10,648 nt of DNA, from contig JALWGP010000223.1 in assembly GCA_027038775.1 (NCBI GenBank), positions 1 through 10,648 on the forward strand. Reading direction: 5' to 3'. The DNA is from Sedimenticola sp. (GTDB lineage Bacteria > Pseudomonadota > Gammaproteobacteria > Chromatiales > Chromatiaceae). The position numbers and the translations under genes are program-made. Under the pieces are notes generated by a model. That model did no database searches. It saw only the letters and a list, made by a program, of their open reading frames with translations, and was not told the DNA's origin. Each line of letters begins with the position of its first letter. Within the stretch, counting starts at the first letter, position 1. Below, piece after piece: positions 1 through 8,693 of this stretch.

Positions 1-2
1 GC

Positions 3-1721
3 GTGGCCGGAAAGATCCCCCCTGAATTCATCGACCAGCTGCTCTCGCGGGTGGACGTGGTGGACGTCGTCAACCAGCGCGTGCCGCTGCAGCGCGCCGG
101 CCACGAGTACAAGGCGCGCTGCCCCTCCCACGAGGAGAAGACCCCCTCCTTCACCGTCAGCCCCGCCAAGCAGATCTACCACTGTTTCGGCTGCGGCGCC
201 CACGGCAGCGCCATCGGCTTTCTCATGGAGTACGACGGCCTCAGCTTCCCCGAGGCGGTGGAAGAACTGGCCGCCAGCGTGGGCCTGGAGCTGCCGAAGG
301 AGATCGCCTTCGAGCAGGCCCCCGACCATCGTCCCCTCTACGACATCCTGGAGCGCGCCGCCCGCTGGTTCGAGGAGCAGCTGCGCCGCCACCCCGCCGC
401 GCCGGAGGCGGCGGCCTACCTGAAGGGGCGCGGCCTCTCCGGCGAGATCGCCCGGGAGTTCCGCCTGGGCTTCGCGCCGCCCGGCTGGCGCAACCTGCTG
501 GAGGCGCTGGGCGGGGAGACGCAGGCCACCCTGCTGATGAAGGCGGGCCTCCTCTCGGAGGGCAGCGGCAGGCGGTACGACCGCTTCCGCAACCGCATCG
601 TCTTCCCCATCCGCGACACCCGCGGCCGGGTGGTGGGCTTCGGCGGCCGGGTGCTGGGGGACGACACCCCCAAGTACCTCAACTCGCCGGAGACACCCGT
701 GTTCCACAAGGGCCGCGAGCTCTACGGCCTGTGGGAAGCACGCCAGGCATTGAAGAAGATCCCGCGCCTGCTGGTGGTGGAGGGCTACATGGACGTGGTG
801 GCCCTGGCCCAGTTCGACATCCGCAACGCCGTGGCCACCCTGGGCACCGCCACCACGCCCGACCACCTGGAGAAGCTCTTCCGCGCCACCCCGGAGGTGG
901 TCTTCTGCTTCGACGGCGACCGCGCCGGGCGCGAGGCGGCCTGGAAGGCGCTGGAGACGGTGCTGCCACTGCTGCGCGACGGCCGCCAGGCGCGCTTTCT
1001 CTTCCTGCCCGAGGGCGAGGATCCCGACACCCAGGTGCGCAAGGAGGGTGCGGAAGCCTTCCGGGAGCGGGTGGAGAAGGCCACGCCGCTGTCCGACTTT
1101 CTCTTCGAACGGCTGGCCGAGGAGGTGGACATGACCACCCTGGACGGCCGCGCCCGCCTGGCCACCCTGGTGCGCCCACACCTGGAGCGGCTGCCGGCCG
1201 GCATCTTCCGCGAGATGATGGAACAGCGCCTGGCCCGCCTCACCGGAACCAAAGGCACCACCGGCCGTCCAATGGGCAGACCGGAGCGCAGGCGGCTGCA
1301 GCCCTCCGGGCACCAGCCGGGAACCCTCAAGCCACTGCACCGGGCCATCGCCTTGTTGCTGCAGTACCCGCAACTGGCCGGGCTGGAGAGGCTGCCCGAG
1401 GGCTGGGACGGGCTGGAGACCCCCGGGGTCGCCATCCTGCGCCAGCTACTTGAAACCCTGCGCGAGAACCCGCATTTCACCACCGCCATGCTGCTGGAGC
1501 GCTGGCAGGACGAAGCCACCCGCCGCCACCTGGGCCGGCTGGCCGCCACGCCCCTTGAAGTTTTCGACGACGAGGCCGACCAGTTCACCGGCTGCCTGAA
1601 GAAACTGGCGGCCGAAGCGAGGCAGGCGGCGGTACGGAAGGTCCGCGGCAAGCTGCGCCCTTCCGATCTCACGGAAGAGGAAAAGGCGGAGCTGCGGCGT
1701 CTATACTCCGAAAAGAAGTAG
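3..1721 (+). CDS. dnaG: DNA primase DnaG
   Basis: DnaG synthesises the short RNA primers that start leading-strand and Okazaki-fragment synthesis, working with the replicative helicase DnaB at the fork. The 572-residue product has the family layout. An N-terminal zinc-binding domain carries C40, H43, C61 and C64 (CPSHEEKTPSF, then YHCFGCGAHG). A central RNA-polymerase/TOPRIM core has EGYMDV at 260-265 and the metal-binding DGD at 304-306, with the RNAP-basic stretch around 194-240 (RFRNRIVFPIRD, PKYLNSPET). A less conserved C-terminal helicase-binding domain follows from about 440. The length is close to the roughly 580 residues of the E. coli enzyme. The start is a GTG giving MAGKIPPEFI, which aligns with the conserved N-terminus of E. 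coli DnaG, so the gene appears complete although its ribosome binding site lies before the window. rpoD follows 87 nt downstream, the classical dnaG-rpoD arrangement. Confidence 0.97.
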   Translation: MAGKIPPEFIDQLLSRVDVVDVVNQRVPLQRAGHEYKARCPSHEEKTPSFTVSPAKQIYHCFGCGAHGSAIGFLMEYDGLSFPEAVEELAASVGLELPKEIAFEQAPDHRPLYDILERAARWFEEQLRRHPAAPEAAAYLKGRGLSGEIAREFRLGFAPPGWRNLLEALGGETQATLLMKAGLLSEGSGRRYDRFRNRIVFPIRDTRGRVVGFGGRVLGDDTPKYLNSPETPVFHKGRELYGLWEARQALKKIPRLLVVEGYMDVVALAQFDIRNAVATLGTATTPDHLEKLFRATPEVVFCFDGDRAGREAAWKALETVLPLLRDGRQARFLFLPEGEDPDTQVRKEGAEAFRERVEKATPLSDFLFERLAEEVDMTTLDGRARLATLVRPHLERLPAGIFREMMEQRLARLTGTKGTTGRPMGRPERRRLQPSGHQPGTLKPLHRAIALLLQYPQLAGLERLPEGWDGLETPGVAILRQLLETLRENPHFTTAMLLERWQDEATRRHLGRLAATPLEVFDDEADQFTGCLKKLAAEARQAAVRKVRGKLRPSDLTEEEKAELRRLYSEKK

Positions 1722-1733
1722 CGTTTTTTCCGA

Positions 1734-1763
1734 TTTTCAGTTTCATGCAGTACCGGCTATAAT
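1734..1763 (+). promoter_or_regulatory. Sigma-70-type promoter for rpoD
   Basis: The dnaG-rpoD gap contains a perfect -10 hexamer, TATAAT, at 1758-1763. The best -35 candidate is TTTTCA at 1734-1739 (four of six consensus positions, 18-bp spacer). Transcription would start near 1770, giving an rpoD leader of about 40 nt that holds the AGAGGAA ribosome binding site. I infer that rpoD can be transcribed independently of dnaG. No convincing intrinsic terminator lies between the genes, so read-through from dnaG probably contributes too. Confidence 0.6.
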
Positions 1764-1808
1764 GGCGCGTTACGTTTTGTGCGCCAGAATCCAGCCACAA
1801 GAGGAATC

Positions 1809-3599
<1,791 letters not shown>

Positions 3600-3615
3600 C
3601 GAGGACCTTCTGAAA

Positions 3616-3692
3616 GGGCCCTTAGCTCAGCTGGTTAGAGCAGTCGACTCATAATCGATTGGTCGCAGGTTCGAGCCCTGCAGGGCCCACCA
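3616..3692 (+). tRNA. ileX: tRNA-Ile2 (CAT anticodon, lysidine type)
   Basis: A complete cloverleaf with encoded CCA is visible. The acceptor stem is GGGCCCT (3616-3622) with AGGGCCC (3682-3688). The D stem is GCTC/GAGC, the anticodon stem GTCGA (3643-3647) with TCGAT (3655-3659), and the anticodon CAT is at 3650-3652. A 5-nt variable loop and T arm GCAGG-TTCGAGC-CCTGC follow, ending ACCA at 3689-3692. A CAT anticodon may be initiator Met, elongator Met or Ile2, whose C34 is converted to lysidine by TilS to read AUA. The anticodon loop CTCATAA and overall sequence closely resemble E. coli ileX as I remember it, and ileX also lies downstream of rpoD, so Ile2 is the best assignment. The anticodon stem lacks the three consecutive G-C pairs of initiator tRNA. 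The gene begins 16 nt after the rpoD stop with no visible promoter between, implying co-transcription and processing. Confidence 0.85.
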
Positions 3693-3707
3693 CCCGCCCG
3701 ATACCCA

Positions 3708-3731
3708 GGCCCCGGTTCTCCGGGGCCTTTT
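3708..3731 (+). terminator. Rho-independent terminator after the tRNA
   Basis: A perfect 8-bp GC stem, GGCCCCGG (3708-3715) and CCGGGGCC (3720-3727), closes a TTCT tetraloop and is followed by TTTT. It lies 15 nt past the tRNA CCA end and would end the rpoD-tRNA transcript. It stops 1 nt before the pstS Pho box, so it also insulates the pst promoter from upstream transcription. Confidence 0.88.
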
Positions 3732-3732
3732 G

Positions 3733-3766
3733 CTGTCACACTCCCGTAACAAACCCCTTCCAGAAT
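3733..3766 (+). promoter_or_regulatory. Pho-box promoter of pstS
   Basis: Two PhoB half-sites, CTGTCAC (3733-3739) and CCGTAAC (3744-3750), are separated by 4 bp, giving the 11-bp phasing of known Pho boxes. A weak -10 hexamer, CAGAAT (3761-3766), starts 10 nt after the second half-site, and there is no separate -35. This is the arrangement expected when phosphorylated PhoB replaces -35 contacts by recruiting sigma-70 RNA polymerase. Almost the same 34 bp recur before pstC at 4917-4950, which supports function. The expected start is near 3773, with a leader of about 28 nt. Confidence 0.82.
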
Positions 3767-3800
3767 GTGCGCCAGTTTCCAACGAGAGGCATGACGCACA

Positions 3801-4847
3801 ATGAAGAAGATCCTGACGACCACCGCCCTGGCGGGCGTGCTGGCGGCCTCGGCCGCCACGGCGGGTTCCCGCGACTACATCTACATCGTGGGCTCCTCCA
3901 CCGTCTACCCTTTCGCCACCGTGGTGGCGGAGCACTTCGGAAAGAGCACCCGGTACAAGACCCCCAAGATCGAGTCCACCGGCTCGGGCGGCGGCATGAA
4001 GCTCTTCTGCGAGGGAGTGGGGGTGCAGCATCCCGACATCACCAACGCCTCGCGCCGCATCAAGAAGTCCGAGTACGACCGCTGCCAAGCCAACGGCGTG
4101 AAGGAGATCGTGGAGATCAAGATCGGCTACGACGGCATCGCCATCGCCAACTCGAGGAAGGCGCCGCGCTTCGACCTGACCCGCAAGGCCCTTTTCCTGG
4201 CGCTGGCCAGGCAGGTGCCCGATCCCAAGGCCCCGGAAAGCGGGAAACTGGTTCCGAACCCCTACCGCAAGTGGAACGAGATCGACCCCAACCTGCCCGC
4301 CTACAAGATCGAGGTGCTGGGCCCGCCCCCCACCTCCGGCACCCGCGACGCCTTCGCCGAGCTGGCCATGGAGGGGGGCTGCAGGCAGTTCGGCTGGATC
4401 AAGGCCCTGAAGAAAAAGGACAAGAAGCGCTACAAGGCCATCTGCCACGCCATCCGGGAAGACGGCCCCTACATCGAGGCGGGCGAGAACGACAATCTCA
4501 TCGTGCAGAAACTGGTGGCCAATCCCAGGGCATTGGGTATCTTCGGCTACAGCTACCTGGAGCAGAACGAGGACAAGCTGCAGGGCTCCCGGGTGGACGG
4601 CGCAGCTCCCGAGTTCGAGCTCATCGCCGAAGGGAAATACCCGGTCTCCCGCCCCCTCTTCTTCTACGTGAAGAAGGCCCACGCGGGCAAGATCCCCGGC
4701 ATCCGCGAATTCCTGGCCGAATTCACCAGTGAGAAAGCCTGGGGCGACGAGGGTTACCTGGTGGACAAGGGACTCATCCCCATGCCCAGCCCCGAACGCA
4801 AGGCCTTCGCCAAGGCGGCACGGGAGCTGACGCCGCTGAAGTTCTGA
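3801..4847 (+). CDS. pstS: Periplasmic phosphate-binding protein PstS
   Basis: PstS captures orthophosphate in the periplasm and delivers it to the PstCAB membrane transporter. The 348-residue precursor starts with a classical Sec signal peptide: MKK, a hydrophobic Ala/Leu core, and a likely signal peptidase I site after ATA at residue 21. Ligand-binding stretches typical of PstS-like proteins are visible: GSSTVYPF (31-38), STGSGGG (59-65), TNASRRI (81-87) and TSGTRDAF (178-185). Four cysteines (70, 95, 194, 215) in the mature part could form periplasmic disulfides. It resembles the longer PstS form seen in pseudomonads and marine gammaproteobacteria more than the E. coli protein. ATG 3801 is chosen because it begins the signal peptide; GAGAGG at 3784-3789 is a somewhat distant ribosome binding site. 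It is the first gene behind a Pho box and is separated from pstC by a hairpin and a second promoter, consistent with a higher need for the binding protein. Confidence 0.95.
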   Translation: MKKILTTTALAGVLAASAATAGSRDYIYIVGSSTVYPFATVVAEHFGKSTRYKTPKIESTGSGGGMKLFCEGVGVQHPDITNASRRIKKSEYDRCQANGVKEIVEIKIGYDGIAIANSRKAPRFDLTRKALFLALARQVPDPKAPESGKLVPNPYRKWNEIDPNLPAYKIEVLGPPPTSGTRDAFAELAMEGGCRQFGWIKALKKKDKKRYKAICHAIREDGPYIEAGENDNLIVQKLVANPRALGIFGYSYLEQNEDKLQGSRVDGAAPEFELIAEGKYPVSRPLFFYVKKAHAGKIPGIREFLAEFTSEKAWGDEGYLVDKGLIPMPSPERKAFAKAARELTPLKF

Positions 4848-4863
4848 CAGGTTCGCCCGCCGG

Positions 4864-4896
4864 GTCTGAAAAATCCCAGGGATGGGTTTTTCAGAC
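4864..4896 (+). terminator. Hairpin after pstS, probable (partial) terminator
   Basis: A long inverted repeat pairs GTCTGAAAAA (4864-4873) with TTTTTCAGAC (4887-4896). CCC/GGG extends the stem across a one-base T bulge to a small loop, AGGGAT. The A tract before and T tract after the GC core give it the look of a bidirectional terminator. Lying 17 nt past the pstS stop and 20 nt before the second Pho box, it probably limits read-through from pstS, or protects pstS mRNA from 3' decay. The strength is inferred. Confidence 0.72.
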
Positions 4897-4916
4897 TTTC
4901 CTGAACCGGAGCACCG

Positions 4917-4950
4917 CTGTCACATTCCCGTAACATTTCTCTTCCACAAT
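4917..4950 (+). promoter_or_regulatory. Second Pho-box promoter, upstream of pstC
   Basis: Half-sites CTGTCAC (4917-4923) and CCGTAAC (4928-4934) have the same 4-bp spacer and the same 10-nt distance to a -10 hexamer, CACAAT (4945-4950), as the pstS promoter. The 18-bp Pho box differs from the pstS copy at one base. Transcription would begin near 4957, so pstCAB-phoU-phoBR can be induced by PhoB independently of pstS read-through. Confidence 0.82.
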
Positions 4951-4981
4951 GGCGCCGGTTTTCACTGGGACTGCGCCCGTC

Positions 4982-6364
4982 ATGACTCCATCCCTCATCG
5001 TCGCCATCCTGCTGTTTCTCTCCCTCGCCGGCTACTGGCTGGGCCGCCGGGCGGTGCTCGGCATGGCCTCGGGCGACTTCCGGCGGCTCCATTCCCTGCC
5101 CCGTTACTACGGCTACTACGTGGCCCTGCTCACGCTGCTGCCGGCGCTGCTGCTCCTGGTGCTCTGGCTGAGCCTGGACGAGACGGTCATCACCCGCCTG
5201 GTGATGGTCGACCTCCCCCCCGCCCTGACCCGCCAGCCGGAGGCGGAGACGAGCCTGCTGCTCAACGACATCCGCAACCTCGCCACGGGCAACATCGCCT
5301 CCGGCGAAGCCGGCCCGGCCCTGCGCGCCGCGGCGGACCACTACCGACGGCTCCTCCAGCTCTCACGCATGATCCTGCCCGCCGCCGTGCTGCTCCTCGC
5401 CCTCGGCGGTATCGCCCTGGGCTTGAAGGCCATCCACCCCGGCCATCGCGCACGTCCTGCGGTGGAGCGCGTCATCCGCTGGGGGCTGATCCTGAGCGCC
5501 TCCATCGCCATACTCACCACCCTGGGCATCGTGCTCTCGGTGCTCTTCGAGGCACTGCGTTTCTTCCAGAAGGTGCCGCTCACCGAGTTTCTCTTCGGGC
5601 TCGAGTGGAGCCCTCAGATCGCCATCCGCACCGACCAGGTGGGATCCAGCGGCGCTTTCGGCATTGCGCCCCTGTTCGCCGGCACCCTGATGATCGCCGC
5701 CATCGCCCTGCTGGTGGCAGTACCCGTGGGGCTGCTGTCGGCCATCTACCTGGGGGAGTTCGCCAGCCGCCGGGTGCGCGCCTGGGTCAAGCCCCTGCTG
5801 GAGATCCTCGCCGGCGTGCCCACCGTGGTCTACGGTTTCTTCGCCGCCCTGGTGGTGGCGCCCATGGTGCGCGCCGCCGGCGAGGCGTTCGGACTGGAAG
5901 TCTCCTCGGAGAGCGCCCTCGCCGCCGGGCTGGTAATGGGGGTGATGATCATCCCCTTCGTCTCCTCCCTCTCCGACGACGTCATCAACGCCGTGCCCCG
6001 CGCCATGCGCGACGGCTCCCTGGCCATGGGCGCCACCCATGCCGAGACCATCCTCAGGGTGGTGCTTCCGGCGGCCCTGCCGGGCATCGTGGGCGGCATC
6101 CTGCTGGCCGCCTCCCGCGCCATCGGCGAGACCATGATCGTGGTGATGGCGGCCGGCGTGGGCGCCCGTCTCACCGCCAACCCGCTGGAGTCGGTGACCA
6201 CCATCACCGTGCAGATCGTCACCCTGCTGGTGGGCGACCAGGAGTTCGACAGCCCCAAGACGCTGGCCGCCTTCGCCCTGGGGCTGGTGCTCTTCATCGC
6301 CACCCTGCTGCTCAACGTGCTGGCCCTGCGCGTGGTGCGCAAGTACCGCGAAGCCTATGAGTAA
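4982..6364 (+). CDS. pstC: Phosphate ABC transporter permease PstC
   Basis: PstC is one of the two inner-membrane permease subunits of the PstSCAB phosphate importer. From ATG 4982 the protein has 460 residues and several hydrophobic segments, among them about 3-20, 45-64, 130-148, 168-190, 230-256, 275-296 and 427-451. The EAA loop that contacts the PstB ATPase is at about 344-368 (DGSLAMGATHAET...LPAALPG). The protein is much longer than E. coli PstC (about 320). The extra part is the first 160 residues, with three additional hydrophobic segments and a soluble loop near 66-128. This matches the long gammaproteobacterial PstC form that carries an extra N-terminal domain. An in-frame ATG at 4949 would add 11 residues but lies inside the predicted -10 element and ahead of the expected transcript start, so 4982 is preferred despite a weak ribosome binding site. 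The stop overlaps the pstA start by 8 nt. Confidence 0.92.
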   Translation: MTPSLIVAILLFLSLAGYWLGRRAVLGMASGDFRRLHSLPRYYGYYVALLTLLPALLLLVLWLSLDETVITRLVMVDLPPALTRQPEAETSLLLNDIRNLATGNIASGEAGPALRAAADHYRRLLQLSRMILPAAVLLLALGGIALGLKAIHPGHRARPAVERVIRWGLILSASIAILTTLGIVLSVLFEALRFFQKVPLTEFLFGLEWSPQIAIRTDQVGSSGAFGIAPLFAGTLMIAAIALLVAVPVGLLSAIYLGEFASRRVRAWVKPLLEILAGVPTVVYGFFAALVVAPMVRAAGEAFGLEVSSESALAAGLVMGVMIIPFVSSLSDDVINAVPRAMRDGSLAMGATHAETILRVVLPAALPGIVGGILLAASRAIGETMIVVMAAGVGARLTANPLESVTTITVQIVTLLVGDQEFDSPKTLAAFALGLVLFIATLLLNVLALRVVRKYREAYE

Positions 6365-7649
6365 GCCGAAGAAAAGCCCCATCAAGCGGCGCGCCATCCA
6401 CGAGGCGGTGGAGGCGGGCCTGGAGAGGCGCCGTCGCCGCGACCGGCGCCTGCGCCGCCTCGGCCTGGCCGCCATCCTGCTCGGCCTCGGTTTCCTCGCC
6501 TTCATGTTCGCCAGCATCGCGGTGCTGGGCTACGGCGCCTTCTGGCAGACCCGCATCCAGCTCGAGATCCACCTGGACGCCGGGGAGATCGACCCCGAGG
6601 GCACACGGGATCCCACGCGGCTCGCCCAAGCCGACTACCCGGGACTCATCAAGCGGGCGCTGCGCGAGCGGTTTCCCCAGGTCAGGAAACGTCGGCTCAA
6701 GCGCCAGCTCTACAAGCTGGTGAGCAGCGGCGCCGCCTGGGAGCTGCGCAACGAGGTGCTGGCCAATCCCGCGCTCGTGGGCAGCAGGCAGAAGATGTGG
6801 ATCACCGCGGACGACGACGTGGATCTCTGGTTCAAGCACCCCGACCTGAAGGAGTACCGTCTCAGCGAGGCGCAGCAGGCCTGGCTCCGCGACCTGGAAC
6901 AGAAGGGGCAGATGAGGAAGTTCTTCAACACCGCCTTCTTCCGGCACGGGGACTCGCGGGAACCCGAGCAGGCAGGCATCCTGGGAGCCTTGACGGGTTC
7001 ACTCTACGCCATCCTCGTCACCCTGGGACTCTCCCTGCCCTTGGGCATCGCCGCCGCCATCTACCTGGAAGAGTTCGCGCCGCGCAACCGGTGGACCGAC
7101 TTCATCGAGGTGAACATCAACAACCTGGCCGCGGTGCCCTCCATCGTCTTCGGCCTGCTGGGGCTGGCCGTGTTCATCAACATTCTCGGCATGCCCCGTT
7201 CGGCACCCCTGGTGGGCGGACTGGTGCTCACGCTCATGACCCTGCCCACCCTCATCATCGCCGGCCGTGCGGCGCTCAAGTCGGTGCCCCCCTCCATCCG
7301 GGAGGCGGCGCTGGGCATCGGCGCATCCAGGATGCAGACGGTGTTCCACCACGTGCTGCCCCTGGCCATGCCGGGCATGCTCACCGGCACCATCATCGGC
7401 ATGGCCCAGGCGCTGGGCGAGACCGCCCCGCTGCTCATGATCGGCATGGTGGCCTTCATCGTGGACGTGCCCCAAGGCATGCTGGACCCGGCCACCGTGC
7501 TGCCGGTGCAGATCTACCTCTGGGCCGACAGCCCGGAACGCGCCTTCCTGGAAAAGACGGCGGCGGCCATCCTGGTGCTGCTCGCCTTTCTCGTTCTCAT
7601 GAACCTGGCCGCCATCTGGCTTCGGCGCAAGTTCGAAAAGAAGTGGTAG
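6357..7649 (+). CDS. pstA: Phosphate ABC transporter permease PstA
   Basis: PstA is the partner of PstC in the phosphate channel. The 430-residue product has a very basic cytoplasmic N-terminus (Arg/Lys-rich, 1-35) and a first membrane segment at about 36-58. A soluble, probably periplasmic, domain of some 145 residues (62-205) follows. The canonical permease core comes after about 208, with the EAA loop at 316-340 ([20 protein letters not shown]) and a last membrane segment at about 400-422. E. coli PstA is near 296 residues. The large insertion after the first segment matches the long form of PstA known from pseudomonads and relatives, whose N-terminal domain was catalogued as a domain of unknown function (DUF3333, as I recall). 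It may dock PstS or the equally enlarged PstC, but that is inference. The ATG overlaps the pstC stop (ATGAGTAA), which suggests translational coupling. Confidence 0.93.
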   Translation: MSKPKKSPIKRRAIHEAVEAGLERRRRRDRRLRRLGLAAILLGLGFLAFMFASIAVLGYGAFWQTRIQLEIHLDAGEIDPEGTRDPTRLAQADYPGLIKRALRERFPQVRKRRLKRQLYKLVSSGAAWELRNEVLANPALVGSRQKMWITADDDVDLWFKHPDLKEYRLSEAQQAWLRDLEQKGQMRKFFNTAFFRHGDSREPEQAGILGALTGSLYAILVTLGLSLPLGIAAAIYLEEFAPRNRWTDFIEVNINNLAAVPSIVFGLLGLAVFINILGMPRSAPLVGGLVLTLMTLPTLIIAGRAALKSVPPSIREAALGIGASRMQTVFHHVLPLAMPGMLTGTIIGMAQALGETAPLLMIGMVAFIVDVPQGMLDPATVLPVQIYLWADSPERAFLEKTAAAILVLLAFLVLMNLAAIWLRRKFEKKW

Positions 7650-7655
7650 GAGATT

Positions 7656-7660
7656 GGAGG
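7656..7660 (+). promoter_or_regulatory. Ribosome binding site of pstB
   Basis: GGAGG lies 8 nt before ATG 7669. It fixes the pstB start there and rules out the in-frame TTG at 7654, which overlaps this element. Confidence 0.85.
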
Positions 7661-7668
7661 AACGACCG

Positions 7669-8532
7669 ATGGATCAGGAAACCGCCTTCATGACCGCGGT
7701 GGAACCCGAAAGGGAACGCCGGGAGGAACCGGTCATTCCCCGCGAGGAGACCCTGGGTTCCCCCTTCCTGGAGAAGAAGGTGACCCTGGGCGCCCGCAAC
7801 GTGAATGTCTTCTACGGCGACAAGCAGGCCCTCTTCGATGTCTCCATCGACATCGGCAGGCACCAGGTGACCGCCTTCATCGGCCCCTCCGGCTGCGGCA
7901 AGTCCACCTTCCTGCGCTGCTTCAACCGCATGAACGACACCATCGACGGTTGCCGCGTCGAGGGCGGGATCCGGCTGGACGGCGAGGACATCTACGCGCC
8001 CGGCATGGACGTGGTGCCGCTGCGCGCGCGGGTGGGCATGGTGTTCCAGAAACCCAACCCCTTCCCCAAGTCCATCTACGAGAACGTCGCCTACGGCCCC
8101 CGGCTGCATGGCCTGGTGTCGAACCGGGCCGAGCTGGACGAGCTGGTGGAGAGCTCCCTGCAGCGCGCCGGCCTGTGGGACGAGGTGAAGGACCGGCTGG
8201 ACGCGCCGGGCACGGGGCTCTCCGGCGGGCAGCAGCAGCGCCTGTGCATCGCCCGCGCCATCGCCATCCACCCCGAGGTGATCCTCATGGACGAACCCTG
8301 CTCGGCGCTGGACCCCATCGCCACCGCCCGGGTGGAGGAGCTCATCGATGAGCTGCGCCAGCGCTACACCATCGTCATCGTCACCCACTCCATGCAGCAG
8401 GCGGCACGGGTCTCGCAGCGCACCGCCTACTTCCACATGGGACGCCTGGTGGAGGTGGACAAGACCGACAAGATCTTCACCAACCCGTCCCACGAACTGA
8501 CCGAGGCCTACATCACCGGAAGATTTGGGTGA
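7669..8532 (+). CDS. pstB: Phosphate import ATP-binding protein PstB
   Basis: PstB is the cytoplasmic ATPase that powers phosphate import through PstC and PstA. It is also thought to be the point at which PhoU senses transporter state. The 287-residue product has all ABC motifs: Walker [10 protein letters not shown] at 72-80, Q-loop near Q127 (VFQKPNPFP), signature LSGGQQQR at 184-191, Walker B VILMDEP at 204-210 running into the PstB-typical CSALDP, and the H-loop histidine at 240 (IVTHSMQQ). YITGRFG at the C-terminus is close to the usual PstB ending. About 35 residues before the ABC core (Glu/Arg-rich) extend it beyond the E. coli protein (about 257), as in other long-form PstB proteins. 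The start is set by GGAGG at 7656-7660, and the gene begins 19 nt after the pstA stop. Confidence 0.97.
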   Translation: MDQETAFMTAVEPERERREEPVIPREETLGSPFLEKKVTLGARNVNVFYGDKQALFDVSIDIGRHQVTAFIGPSGCGKSTFLRCFNRMNDTIDGCRVEGGIRLDGEDIYAPGMDVVPLRARVGMVFQKPNPFPKSIYENVAYGPRLHGLVSNRAELDELVESSLQRAGLWDEVKDRLDAPGTGLSGGQQQRLCIARAIAIHPEVILMDEPCSALDPIATARVEELIDELRQRYTIVIVTHSMQQAARVSQRTAYFHMGRLVEVDKTDKIFTNPSHELTEAYITGRFG

Positions 8533-8571
8533 GTCCCGACCGTCATGCCCACACCCGTGACGCAGCGGGGC

Positions 8572-8597
8572 GAACGCCCGGGCAGGAACGCCCGGGC
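8572..8597. repeat. Tandem direct repeat GAACGCCCGGGC x2
   Basis: The 12-mer GAACGCCCGGGC occurs at 8572-8583 and again at 8586-8597, a 14-bp period. Each copy contains the palindrome GCCCGGGC, so each could pair with itself or with the other, making the stretch likely to fold in RNA. Confidence 0.8.
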
Positions 8598-8680
8598 CGG
8601 GGCCCGAAACGAAGCGCGAGGTCGCGCCAGGGATGGCAGGCCCAAAAGACACGCACAATCGAGACGAACGAAAACCGCAC

Positions 8681-8685
8681 GGGAG
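8681..8685 (+). promoter_or_regulatory. Ribosome binding site of phoU
   Basis: GGGAG lies 8 nt before ATG 8694. It selects this ATG over an in-frame GTG at 8529 that would add 55 low-complexity residues. Confidence 0.7.
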
Positions 8686-8693
8686 CACAACCG

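Larger units (their letters stand above)
8533..8693 (+). other. Structured 161-nt gap between pstB and phoU
   Basis: This is the only sizeable gap inside the pstC-phoR gene string. It contains a tandem 12-bp direct repeat (8572-8597), a GC hairpin CGGGC/GCCCG at about 8593-8606, and a second short hairpin GCGCG-AGGT-CGCGC. No Pho box at 11-bp phasing and no convincing sigma-70 promoter or T-tailed terminator is visible. A 50-codon Arg-rich frame (8545-8697) spans it and ends on the phoU start; its rare AGA/AGG/CGA codons argue against it being a real gene. A role in mRNA processing or differential stability between pstB and phoU is possible but unproven. Confidence 0.5.

Noticed and set aside
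1717..1740. Possible dnaG terminator at the T-run after the dnaG stop
   Set aside because: GCGTTTTTTCCG has a T-run but no stable GC stem before it.
1779..1808. GTG 1779 as an upstream rpoD start
   Set aside because: It lies only about 9 nt after the predicted transcript start, has no ribosome binding site, and adds ten residues absent from the family.
3791..3803. ATG 3791 just after GAGAGG as a start upstream of pstS
   Set aside because: It is in another frame, sits 1 nt from the ribosome binding site, and encodes no recognisable protein; ATG 3801 begins a signal peptide.
5363..6517. Long antisense frame opposite pstC (about 384 codons), rich in His, Gly and Gln
   Set aside because: The composition is the mirror image of Leu/Ala-rich membrane codons on the + strand; no domain or ribosome binding site is seen.
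7654..7668. TTG 7654 as the pstB start
   Set aside because: It overlaps the GGAGG that serves ATG 7669.
8540..8561. Pho-box-like half-sites CCGTCAT and CCGTGAC between pstB and phoU
   Set aside because: They are spaced 15 bp start to start instead of 11, and no -10 element lies 10 nt downstream, unlike the two real Pho boxes.
8654..8659. CACAAT as a phoU promoter -10
   Set aside because: It matches the pstC -10 sequence but has no Pho half-sites at the required distance and no convincing -35.
8529..8693. GTG 8529 as the phoU start, overlapping the pstB stop
   Set aside because: It would add 55 low-complexity residues; ATG 8694 has its own GGGAG and matches PhoU N-termini.
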